Assembly (NCBI GenBank): GCA_944333375.1
Contig: CALVKX010000015.1
Coordinates: 1-18,113 of the forward strand
Direction of reading: 5' to 3'
DNA from: an uncultured Eubacteriales bacterium
GTDB lineage: Bacteria > Bacillota_A > Clostridia > Christensenellales > Aristaeellaceae
DNA length: 18,113 bases
A model generated the notes under the pieces. It was not told the DNA's origin. It saw only the letters and a list, made by a program, of their open reading frames with translations, and ran no database searches. Below are positions 7,181-14,600 of this stretch, one piece after another. The first letter of the stretch is position 1. Every line of letters starts with the position of its first letter. A program made the translations under genes and the position numbers.

Positions 7181-8129
7181 CCGGCATGGCGCCGCCCACG
7201 GAGGCGGGATCCTGGTCAAAGAGCACCTGGAGGTAACCCGAAAGCGCCTGCTTCATCTCCGCGCCGTCGATATAGACGATGGCGCACTGGGGCAGGGCGG
7301 CCTTGGCCACCGCCTCGGGAACGATATCATACTGACCGATCAGGGCGGCGGTCTCCTCCACATGCTCGTTGGCGTAGGCCACGGACTGCGCGTAGGCGTC
7401 CATGAAGGCGCTTACGGCCTCGGGATTTTCGTCGATGAAGGCGGTGCGCGCCACCACCACGCCGGTGATAAGCATGCTGGGCGACTCGCTGCCCTGCTGA
7501 ACCTTGGCCCACTCGTCGTTAAGGTCCAGCGCGACACGAATGGAGGGCTGCTTCATCTGCGCGGTGGTCACAAAGGGCTGAGGCAAAAGCGCCACGGAGC
7601 CCTCGTTGGCCAGCAGGGAGGCGAGACATTCCGCGTGCTCGGACTTATACTCCACGGTGACGTCCTTTTCGGGGTCCAGGCCGTTTTGCGAAAGCAGGTA
7701 GTTCAGCGCGTATTCCGGCGAGGCGCCCTTGCCGCTGGCATAGAGGGTGCGGCCCTTGAGATCCGAGATGCTGGAGATGCCCGTATCGCCGTTTTCCACG
7801 ATGTAGAGCACGCCCAGGGTATTGACGGCAAGCACCTTGACCGCGCCCTCGGTGTTGTTGTAGAGCACGGAGGCCAGGTTGGCCGGGACCGCGGCGATGT
7901 CAAACTCGTCCTTGACCAGCCGCGGCGTGATTTCGTCGATGGCGGCGGCAATGGTGAAGTCATAAGCGTCGGGAGCATCGCTCATCATCTTGACCATGCC
8001 CATGGCCGTGGGGCCCTTGAGGGCCGCAACCCGGGCGGCAGGTTCGGCGCCCGCGGTGCCAAGGGTCAGTCCAAGCGCCAGAAGCGTGGCCATGAGAAGA
8101 GCCACAAGAGCCGTTAAAAGCCTTTTCAT
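7155..8129 (-). CDS. ABC importer substrate-binding protein (SsuA/TauA/NMT1-like), signal peptide without lipobox
   Basis: The 324-residue protein has a signal peptide (1-28, ending TAGA before Glu-Pro). The mature part resembles the two-lobed type 2 binding proteins of nitrate/sulfonate/taurine/thiamine-precursor importers, with recognisable segments ALKGPTAMGMVKMM near the mature start and PANLASVLYNNT. No cysteine lies at the cleavage region, so it is not a typical Gram-positive lipoprotein; how it stays near the membrane is unclear. Its ligand cannot be inferred. The ATG at 8129 has AAGGAAG about 7 bases upstream. A second in-frame ATG at 8147 overlaps the upstream stop as ATGA, but it lacks a ribosome site and would place extra residues before the signal peptide. 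It lies between the TM1266-like gene and the permease in one operon. Confidence 0.88.
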   Translation of the reverse strand: MKRLLTALVALLMATLLALGLTLGTAGAEPAARVAALKGPTAMGMVKMMSDAPDAYDFTIAAAIDEITPRLVKDEFDIAAVPANLASVLYNNTEGAVKVLAVNTLGVLYIVENGDTGISSISDLKGRTLYASGKGASPEYALNYLLSQNGLDPEKDVTVEYKSEHAECLASLLANEGSVALLPQPFVTTAQMKQPSIRVALDLNDEWAKVQQGSESPSMLITGVVVARTAFIDENPEAVSAFMDAYAQSVAYANEHVEETAALIGQYDIVPEAVAKAALPQCAIVYIDGAEMKQALSGYLQVLFDQDPASVGGAMPDEAFYFQR

Positions 8130-8143
8130 TTCGTATCTTCCTT

Positions 8144-8407
8144 TCATGTTTGTGCACAGCGTGGGGCGGTCAGCGCGCTCTTTGCGCGCACGCCCGGCAG
8201 GTTGCCCAGCCGCCCGGTCAATGCGCCGAGCTGCTCGTTGGTCCCGCGCACGATAAGCCCGATGACGGCCTCTCCGCTCTGCGGATCGGGCACGCCCATC
8301 CGCCCCCGGATGATGGGGGCAAAGCCGGAGAGGATCTCGTTGACCGCGCGCACGGAGGAACGGTCTTCCACCACGATACCCACAAATCCCAGACGTTCGT
8401 CAGCCAT
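8144..8407 (-). CDS. TM1266-family ACT-like putative regulator (iron-only hydrogenase system)
   Basis: The 87-residue protein matches the small TM1266 family of ACT/NikR-C-like ferredoxin-fold proteins. Key segments are VGIVVED near the start, the IIRGRMGVP block in the first third, and ALTGRLGNLPGVRAK near the end. Family knowledge: these genes commonly accompany [FeFe]-hydrogenase maturation genes hydE, hydF and hydG and are named putative regulators; no biochemical role is established. Here none of the hydrogenase genes is within the window. It is instead the first gene of an importer operon. There is no DNA-binding motif, so a ligand-sensing or protein-binding role is more likely (inference). 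The ATG at 8407 is supported by AAAGGAGG 8 bases upstream. A strong terminator hairpin lies just 27 bases before the start. Confidence 0.8.
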   Translation of the reverse strand: MADERLGFVGIVVEDRSSVRAVNEILSGFAPIIRGRMGVPDPQSGEAVIGLIVRGTNEQLGALTGRLGNLPGVRAKSALTAPRCAQT

Positions 8408-8433
8408 GGCGGCGGCCTCCTTTTTAGCATGTG

Positions 8434-8472
8434 AAAAACCGCAGGCCCGCGGAAACCTCCGCGGCCCTACGG
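8434..8472 (-). terminator. Intrinsic terminator inside the leader, upstream of the TM1266-like gene
   Basis: On the minus strand the stem CCGTAGGGCCGCGGA pairs with TCCGCGGGCCTGCGG around a GGTT loop. It is interrupted by a single G-G mismatch and a T-G wobble, and is followed by TTTTT. It lies after a promoter and before the first gene of the operon, so it is placed to control entry into the operon. It is unlikely to end an upstream transcript only. Confidence 0.88.
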
Positions 8473-8613
8473 CGTGAAGAGATGACAGATGCGCATAGCC
8501 CTGGCCTCCTTCCTCATCTTGGGCGAAGGAGCCTGCCCCCGCGCCCTCAACCGGGAGTGAATCTGTCCGCCCGCCTCCGCCGCACGGATGCCGCTTGGGT
8601 TTGCCGGGTGGTT
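8434..8613 (-). promoter_or_regulatory. Structured leader RNA with built-in terminator (candidate riboswitch or attenuator)
   Basis: Between the promoter (8620-8648) and the TM1266-like gene lies a leader of about 205 nt that encodes no convincing peptide. A 7-bp closing stem pairs 8567-8561 with 8490-8484 (GACAGAU with AUCUGUC). Inside it, a 7-bp hairpin pairs 8531-8525 with 8512-8506 (CUCCUUC with GAAGGAG), extended by two G-C pairs past a bulge. A separate intrinsic terminator (8472-8434) follows before the ribosome site. This layout of enclosed aptamer-like fold then terminator is that of a transcription-attenuating riboswitch. I could not match it with confidence to a known class. No TPP, SAM, FMN, cobalamin, THF, ZTP or T-box core motif is evident. 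A Moco/Tuco-like element should be tested but is not claimed. Confidence 0.6.
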
Positions 8614-8619
8614 AGAGAT

Positions 8620-8648
8620 AGTATACACGCTTCTGGAAAAATTGAAAA
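8620..8648 (-). promoter_or_regulatory. Sigma-A promoter for the TM1266-importer operon
   Basis: On the minus strand the -10 is TATACT (8625-8620) and the -35 is TTTTCA (8648-8643, 4 of 6 consensus bases) with a 17-base spacer. Transcription should start near 8612-8613. It lies just after the stop of the S41 protease gene (8673). I found no good terminator for that upstream gene, so some read-through from it into the leader is possible. Confidence 0.7.
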
Positions 8649-8672
8649 GCCTTTTTTCGCGTTTGGCAAAAA

Positions 8673-9926
8673 TCAGTCGCCTGTCAGGCTCAGCGCTATT
8701 TCGTGGGCTTTTTTCAGCTGGGCGTCGCTGAGATCCCCGATGTCGTACATGGTGGTGTCGCCCTCGGGCAACGTCGCCTCGATATCCGGCGTGATGCCCA
8801 CCTTATGGACCTCGTTGCCATTGGGGGTGTAGTACTGCGCCACGGTGAGCTGCATCCCCGCGCCGCGCGTGCCCACCGGCAGCACATACTGGACCACGCC
8901 CTTTCCAAAGGTCTGCGTGCCCACGATGGTGGCGCGGCCCCGGTCCTGAAGGGCGCCGGCGAGAATCTCGCTGGCGGAGGCGGAGTATTCGTTGACCAGC
9001 ACCACCAGGGGGATGGGGTTTTCCTTTCCGTCGGTGGTGGTGGTGTACAGCTCCGTGGTGCCGTCCCGATAGACCAGGGAGGCCACGTTGCCTTCCGCAA
9101 GGAACATGTCCGCCACCTTCTGCGCGTCATCCACCCAGCCGCCGGGGTTGTCGCGCAGGTCGATGATGAGGGACCTGGCCCCCTCGTTCATCAGATTGTC
9201 CAGGTGCACGGCAAAGGAGGGGCTGCAATCCCCACTGAACTCATAGAGCGAGATATAGCCCACGTTCCCCTCCAGCATGCAGCTGTTGACCCAGTTGACA
9301 TGGACCACCGCGCGGTCCACCACGAAGTCCAGAAGCTGGTCGCCGCGCTGCACCTGGACATTGACGGGCGTGCCGGGCTCGCCGCGCATGATGTTGACGG
9401 CGTCCTGCAGCGTGGTGGCCACCACGTCCACGTCCTCCACGCGGGTGAGAATATCGCCCTTGCGAAGACCCGCGTCCAAGGCGGGGCTGTCCAGAAAGAC
9501 GCGGCTGATGGTGCAAAGCCCCGTGATATAGTCGCCCATGATCTGGATGCCGATGCCGGCGTATTCGCCCTCGTCATCCGCCCAGAGCTGCGCGTACTGT
9601 TCGGGCGTATAGTAATAGGTGTACGGATCGCCAAGCCCGTAGAGCAGGCCCATCTCCGCCCCGTCGAGCATGGACTCCTCGTCTGGCTCCTGATAGTAGT
9701 AGGTTTCCACGATCTGCCAGATCTCGTCCAGCTCCGCGTAGCGCTGCAGGCGCTCATACTCCGAGCGGCTGATGGTCACGGTGTCGTCCGTGCCCAGCAC
9801 CGCGTCGCTGACCGTGGTGGGCAAAAGGGCGCAGCCCGTGAGCATCAAAGATACCATCAGCGCCAGACACATGAGCCTAAAGCGTTTCTGGGAAGGGTGT
9901 TTCACTGGTTTACCGCCTCGTTTCAT
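8673..9926 (-). CDS. S41 C-terminal processing peptidase (CtpA/CtpB family), predicted lipoprotein
   Basis: The 417-residue serine protease acts outside the membrane. A lipoprotein signal ends in the lipobox LTGC with Cys32. An N-terminal helical part is followed by a PDZ domain (about 118-195), which binds C-terminal tails of substrates, and the S41 catalytic core. The catalytic Ser-Lys pair and partner Gln are S317 in SASASE, K342 and Q346; their spacing matches B. subtilis CtpB (S309, K334, Q338). The RDNPGG motif at 258-263 is also conserved. The start is uncertain. The ATG at 9926 lies 5 bases past the upstream stop and is my choice. A GTG at 9905, with GAGGCGG upstream, would give a shorter signal, and the ATG at 9965 overlaps the regulator gene. 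Co-transcription with the upstream regulator is likely. The substrate is unknown. Confidence 0.93.
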   Translation of the reverse strand: MKRGGKPVKHPSQKRFRLMCLALMVSLMLTGCALLPTTVSDAVLGTDDTVTISRSEYERLQRYAELDEIWQIVETYYYQEPDEESMLDGAEMGLLYGLGDPYTYYYTPEQYAQLWADDEGEYAGIGIQIMGDYITGLCTISRVFLDSPALDAGLRKGDILTRVEDVDVVATTLQDAVNIMRGEPGTPVNVQVQRGDQLLDFVVDRAVVHVNWVNSCMLEGNVGYISLYEFSGDCSPSFAVHLDNLMNEGARSLIIDLRDNPGGWVDDAQKVADMFLAEGNVASLVYRDGTTELYTTTTDGKENPIPLVVLVNEYSASASEILAGALQDRGRATIVGTQTFGKGVVQYVLPVGTRGAGMQLTVAQYYTPNGNEVHKVGITPDIEATLPEGDTTMYDIGDLSDAQLKKAHEIALSLTGD

Positions 9927-9931
9927 GGCTG

Positions 9932-11002
9932 TCAGTAGATCTGCCGGGGCTTCTCCTGACCGCACTTTTTGAGCTCATAAAGAATCTTGAAGGTCACCGC
10001 GTCGTCAAAGTGCCGAAGATCCAGGCCGGTTTGCCGCTGCACCTTGTCCAGCCGGTAGACCAGGGTGTTTCGGTGGATGAAGAGCTGACGGGCCGTGTCG
10101 GAGAGGTTGAGGTCCTTGCGGAAGAACATCTCGATGGTCTGCAGCATCTCCTCGTTAAAGAGCTTGGCCGTCTTTCGGTTGAACAGCAGGCCGTGGTAGA
10201 GCGTGCTCTCCTCCCGCGGGACATTCATCAGGAAGCGCTCGAGCATCAGCTTTCGGAACACGTGGATGGACTCGCCGGGGTGGAAGATGGCCCCCACCTC
10301 CATGGCGCGCTTCGCCTCGGCATAGCTTTCCCCAAGCTGGGCCAGGGTATGCTTCTCCTCGCCGATGCCCACGCTTGCGGTCTGAACCGCCTCCTCCATC
10401 AGCGTCTCCTGCACGGCCCGGGCAAACTGGTACAGGTCGTCCATGCCGTCGATGCCGTCCATGTCCTTGATGAGCGCCACCAAGTGCCGGTTCATCTCCA
10501 CCAGCACGTCGCCCTCGCCCAGCGGTACCAGCTCGCCCAAAAGGCTGAACGCGCTGGATTTTTCCGTCTGCTCGATCTGGAACAGCACCACGCAGCGCTC
10601 CATCTCCAGAGGGATCTGGTGCTCCCCGGCGCGGGAGATGAGGTCGGAGCCCGTCAGCTCCTGCTTGAGCACGCGGCGGTATACGTCGGTATGGCTGGCG
10701 ATGGAGAGGCTGCTTTTGAGCAGGCTCATCATCATCGCATCCGCCACGCACAGCACGTCCTCCGCGCCTGGCGCGCCGTCTGGCGCCACAAGGTAGAGCG
10801 GAGGATGGACGTCCAAAACGCGGTAGAAGCGCTGGCCGATATGGTAGTTCAGCCCCTGGGTCAGCGCATTGGAAGGCGGAGGGACGGACTCGCCGTCCTC
10901 GGGAACCAGGCACATGCCTGCGGCGTCCACCAGACGCAGGGGAATGGACAAGCCCTCAAAAACCTTGGCAATTTTTTTAATATAGCGCTTTTCGATGTAC
11001 AC
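9932..11002 (-). CDS. CdaR/PucR-type transcriptional regulator
   Basis: This 356-residue protein ends in a PucR C-terminal helix-turn-helix (about 294-345) with the typical segment L-S-D-T-A-R-x-L-x-I-H-R-N-T-L-x-Y-R-L. The middle (about 130-250) resembles the GGDEF-like regulator domain of CdaR-type sugar-diacid regulators. The first 120 residues are probably the ligand-sensing part and are poorly conserved. Family members respond to sugar diacids, purine breakdown products or amino acids; the ligand here cannot be read. Translation begins at a GTG (11002), supported by AGGAG 8 bases upstream and by the absence of a nearby ATG. The S41 protease gene starts 5 bases after the stop, so this regulator and the protease form one transcript. 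Self-regulation from the divergent region is plausible. Confidence 0.88.
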   Translation of the reverse strand: MYIEKRYIKKIAKVFEGLSIPLRLVDAAGMCLVPEDGESVPPPSNALTQGLNYHIGQRFYRVLDVHPPLYLVAPDGAPGAEDVLCVADAMMMSLLKSSLSIASHTDVYRRVLKQELTGSDLISRAGEHQIPLEMERCVVLFQIEQTEKSSAFSLLGELVPLGEGDVLVEMNRHLVALIKDMDGIDGMDDLYQFARAVQETLMEEAVQTASVGIGEEKHTLAQLGESYAEAKRAMEVGAIFHPGESIHVFRKLMLERFLMNVPREESTLYHGLLFNRKTAKLFNEEMLQTIEMFFRKDLNLSDTARQLFIHRNTLVYRLDKVQRQTGLDLRHFDDAVTFKILYELKKCGQEKPRQIY

Positions 11003-11024
11003 GTCCGCAGCTCCTCTCCGATAC

Positions 11025-11038
11025 GCCGTCCAAACGGC
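11025..11038. promoter_or_regulatory. Inverted repeat in the 5' leader of the CdaR/PucR-type gene
   Basis: GCCGT and ACGGC flank a 4-base centre, within a larger imperfect palindrome. It lies a few bases downstream of the expected transcription start, between the -10 and the ribosome site. It may be an operator for the regulator itself or a short RNA hairpin; the sequence alone does not decide. Confidence 0.4.
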
Positions 11039-11049
11039 ATTGCTTTATG

Positions 11050-11079
11050 ATTATATCATATCCACGGCGACAAGGTAAA
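11050..11079 (-). promoter_or_regulatory. Extended -10 promoter for the regulator-protease transcript
   Basis: On the minus strand a perfect TATAAT (11055-11050) is preceded by TG one base away, giving the extended -10 form TGnTATAAT. A weaker -35 TTTACC (11079-11074) sits 18 bases upstream. The start near 11043 leaves about 40 bases of leader to the GTG. Confidence 0.75.
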
Positions 11080-11084
11080 GAAAA

Positions 11085-11112
11085 CCGGCGGATTTTACAC
11101 GCGGCCCGCCGG
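11085..11112. promoter_or_regulatory. Inverted repeat between divergent promoters (possible operator)
   Basis: A perfect 7-base inverted repeat, CCGGCGG (11085-11091) and CCGCCGG (11106-11112), has a 14-base centre. It lies between the -35 of the regulator gene (11074-11079) and the -35 of upp (11142-11147). A two-half-site operator is possible. High GC content makes chance GC-only repeats common, so the call is weak. Confidence 0.35.
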
Positions 11113-11141
11113 GAATAAGGACGAAAAAAAACGCTTTTCCC

Positions 11142-11170
11142 TTGCAATGGGATGCGCTTTCCCCTATAAT
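11142..11170 (+). promoter_or_regulatory. Sigma-A promoter for upp
   Basis: The -35 TTGCAA (11142-11147), a 17-base spacer and a perfect -10 TATAAT (11165-11170) predict a start near 11177 and a leader of about 48 bases. Confidence 0.88.
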
Positions 11171-11182
11171 GATTGAAGAATG

Positions 11183-11201
11183 GCGCGGCCGGGTGCCGCG
11201 C
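11183..11201 (+). promoter_or_regulatory. Hairpin in the upp 5' leader
   Basis: A perfect 7-bp GC stem, GCGCGGC with GCCGCGC, encloses a CGGGT loop close to the predicted 5' end of the upp transcript. It ends about 9 bases before the AAGGAGG ribosome site. No T run follows, so it is not a terminator. A role in mRNA stability is possible. Confidence 0.5.
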
Positions 11202-11224
11202 GTCTCAACGAAGGAGGCTGTTCC

Positions 11225-11854
11225 ATGGGGAAGGTATATGTTTTCGATCATCCGCTGATTCAGCACAAGCTGAGCCTGATGCGCGACGTTCGCACCGGCG
11301 CCAAGGAGTTTCGGGAACTGCTGGAAGAGATCAGCATGCTGATGGTTTACGAGGTCACCCGTGACCTGCCCACCAAGGAAGTGGAGATCGAGACGCCCCT
11401 TTGCAAGACCAAGGCAAGGCATCTCAGCGGCAAGAAGGTGGGCATCGTGCCCATCCTGCGCGCGGGCCTGGGCATGGTGGACGGCGTGGCCAAGCTGATC
11501 CCCGCGGCGCGCATCGGCCATATCGGCCTCTACCGCGACCCGGAGACCCTTCAGCCGGTGGAGTATTATTGCAAGCTGCCCGCGGACAGCGAAAGCCGCG
11601 AGCTTCTGGTGCTGGACCCCATGCTGGCCACGGGCGGAAGCGCTTCGGCCGCCATTACCTTCCTCAAGCAGCGAAACTGCAAGCATATCCGCCTGGTGAA
11701 CCTCATCGCCGCGCCCGAGGGCATTGAGCGCGTGAAGCGGGACCATCCCGACGTCAACATCTACGTCGCCGCCTGCGACGAAAAGCTCAACGAGCACGGC
11801 TATATCGTGCCCGGCCTGGGCGACGCGGGCGACCGGCTGTTCGGGACCAAATAA
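11225..11854 (+). CDS. upp: Uracil phosphoribosyltransferase
   Basis: The 209-residue enzyme joins uracil and PRPP to make UMP in pyrimidine salvage, in the cytoplasm. The length is that of typical bacterial UPRTases. The PRPP-binding loop, [13 protein letters not shown], lies at 128-140. The uracil-binding C-terminal segment, [12 protein letters not shown], is at 193-204. The ILRAG motif at 77-81 is also present. The ATG at 11225 is preceded by AAGGAGG with 7 bases of spacing; the upstream in-frame extension has no ribosome site and falls in the leader hairpin. It stands alone with its own promoter and terminator, divergent from the CdaR/PucR-type regulator and convergent with the end of the ATP synthase operon. 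In many Bacillota upp also lies next to the atp genes. Confidence 0.97.
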   Translation: MGKVYVFDHPLIQHKLSLMRDVRTGAKEFRELLEEISMLMVYEVTRDLPTKEVEIETPLCKTKARHLSGKKVGIVPILRAGLGMVDGVAKLIPAARIGHIGLYRDPETLQPVEYYCKLPADSESRELLVLDPMLATGGSASAAITFLKQRNCKHIRLVNLIAAPEGIERVKRDHPDVNIYVAACDEKLNEHGYIVPGLGDAGDRLFGTK

Positions 11855-11871
11855 TCCGGACAAACGCAAGG

Positions 11872-11906
11872 AACCGCCGGAGGCGATCGCCTCCGGCGGT
11901 TTTTTG
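11872..11906 (+). terminator. Intrinsic terminator of upp
   Basis: A perfect 30-base palindrome (11872-11901), with GATC at its centre, is followed by a T run to 11905. It ends the upp transcript. On the opposite strand the hairpin is identical but followed by only a poor T run, so it may act weakly for the atp operon, whose last gene stops at 11907. Confidence 0.92.
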
Positions 11907-12308
11907 TCATTCCTTGACGTGGATGCGCGCCAGGGCGCGCTTGAGCTTGGCCTCGGCGATGGCGAAATCACGGTCCTCGTGCTTGAGGGACTCCAGGCGC
12001 TCCAGCGCTTCCTTCTGCGCGCGCTGGGCGCGCTCCAGGTCGATGTCGTCGGCCCATTCGAAGGTGGTCGCCATGACGCGGACCTCGCCGGCATCCACGC
12101 CGATCATGCCGCCGCTGCACGCGGCCACGCGGGTGACGCCGTCCGCGTCGGTCACGCGCGCCTCGCCGATGCCCAGGGGGGCGGCATAGTCGATGTGCCG
12201 GGCCAGGATGCACACGTCGCCGCGCAGCGTGCGCACGATCACGCGCTCCGCCTGCCCGTCATACACCATGCGGTCGGGGGTGACGATCTGCAAATGAAAC
12301 GTCGCCAT
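11907..12308 (-). CDS. atpC: ATP synthase F1 epsilon subunit
   Basis: The 133-residue subunit belongs to the central stalk, couples rotation to catalysis and can inhibit ATP hydrolysis. The N-terminal beta-sandwich starts FHLQIVTPDRMVYDG, typical of the family. The C-terminal two-helix part (about 90-133) is rich in Ala, Arg, Glu and Lys. It is the last gene of the operon. Two starts are possible. The ATG at 12308 has GGGTG 7 bases upstream. The ATG at 12314 forms an ATGA overlap with the atpD stop but sits too close to that site. Either gives a normal length. Confidence 0.95.
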   Translation of the reverse strand: MATFHLQIVTPDRMVYDGQAERVIVRTLRGDVCILARHIDYAAPLGIGEARVTDADGVTRVAACSGGMIGVDAGEVRVMATTFEWADDIDLERAQRAQKEALERLESLKHEDRDFAIAEAKLKRALARIHVKE

Positions 12309-12310
12309 GC

Positions 12311-13735
<1,425 letters not shown>

Positions 13736-14584
13736 TCAGTGCTCCGCGCCAGCCACGATTTCCGTGATCTCCTGGGTGATGGCGCCCTGACGGGCCCGGT
13801 TGTACCTGAGCCTGAGGTCGGAGATCATCTCTCCGGCGTTCTTGGTGGCGGAATCCATGGCGCTGCGGCGCGCCGCCACCTCGCTGGCGAAGGCGTCGCA
13901 CAGGGCGCTGTAGAGCCTGCCGGCCAGAAAATCGGGCAGCACGTGGGCCAGCGTTTCGGCGGGGGGCAGCTCATACACGGTGGAAACCAGCGTGTGCGGC
14001 GTCCCCTCCGGCGGGCGCTGCACGGGCAGAAGCTGCTCGATGACGACCTCCTGGGTCATCATGCTGACGAAGTTGGTGTACACCAGCCAAAGCTCGTCAT
14101 ACCGCTCCGTGTCGTACCCGTCCAGCAAAAGCCGGGCCAGATGGTAGCACGTGCCTACCGACATGCCCTCCACACGGGGATAGTCGTCGCTCAGCGTTTC
14201 GATGCCCAGCCGGTGGCACCGCTCCACGGCCTTCCGGCCCAGAGGCAGCACGCAGACATCCGCCCCCTCGGCGTGGGCGCTGAACGCCTTGAACAGGTTG
14301 GCGTTGTAGCCGCCCGCCAGCCCGCGGTCACCCGCGATGAGCACGTAGCAGCGGCCCTTTCCTCCGCGGGGAGTCACGTAGGGAACGGAGGGATCGTCGC
14401 AGCAGGCCACCGCGGCCGCCAGAGCGGCGGTGGAGATGCGGGTGTAGGGCTTGCTGTTTTCCATGCGCTCCTTGGCGCGGCGCAGTTTGGAGGTCGCCAC
14501 AAGCTGCATGGCCTTGGTGATCTGCATGGTGCTTTCCACGCTTCGGATGCGCAGCTTGATGTCTTTCATGGACGCTCCGGCCAT
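13736..14584 (-). CDS. atpG: ATP synthase F1 gamma subunit
   Basis: The 282-residue subunit forms the rotating central shaft. The terminal helices that enter the alpha3-beta3 ring are conserved: MKDIKLRIRSVESTMQITKA near the start and the RRSAMDSATKNAGEMI segment near the end. The internal IAGDRGLAGGYN motif is also typical. The ATG at 14584 has GGAGG 7 bases upstream; this adds 5 residues (MAGAS) before the usual family start at the next Met. It lies 27 bases upstream of atpD. Confidence 0.97.
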   Translation of the reverse strand: MAGASMKDIKLRIRSVESTMQITKAMQLVATSKLRRAKERMENSKPYTRISTAALAAAVACCDDPSVPYVTPRGGKGRCYVLIAGDRGLAGGYNANLFKAFSAHAEGADVCVLPLGRKAVERCHRLGIETLSDDYPRVEGMSVGTCYHLARLLLDGYDTERYDELWLVYTNFVSMMTQEVVIEQLLPVQRPPEGTPHTLVSTVYELPPAETLAHVLPDFLAGRLYSALCDAFASEVAARRSAMDSATKNAGEMISDLRLRYNRARQGAITQEITEIVAGAEH

Positions 14585-14600
14585 GGCGAAACCTCCTTAC

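Noticed and set aside
8434..8613. T-box, SRP RNA or 6S RNA in the leader
   Set aside because: The AGGG/CCGCGG stretch in the terminator resembles a T-box antiterminator only superficially and lacks its conserved bulge sequence, and the leader is short for a T-box. The SRP GGAA tetraloop domain and the long 6S stem with central bubble are absent.
11002..11225. Functional link between the PucR-type regulator and upp through purine or pyrimidine metabolism
   Set aside because: The name PucR comes from a purine-catabolism regulator, but the visible family here is broader and includes sugar-diacid regulators. Divergence alone does not show control of upp.
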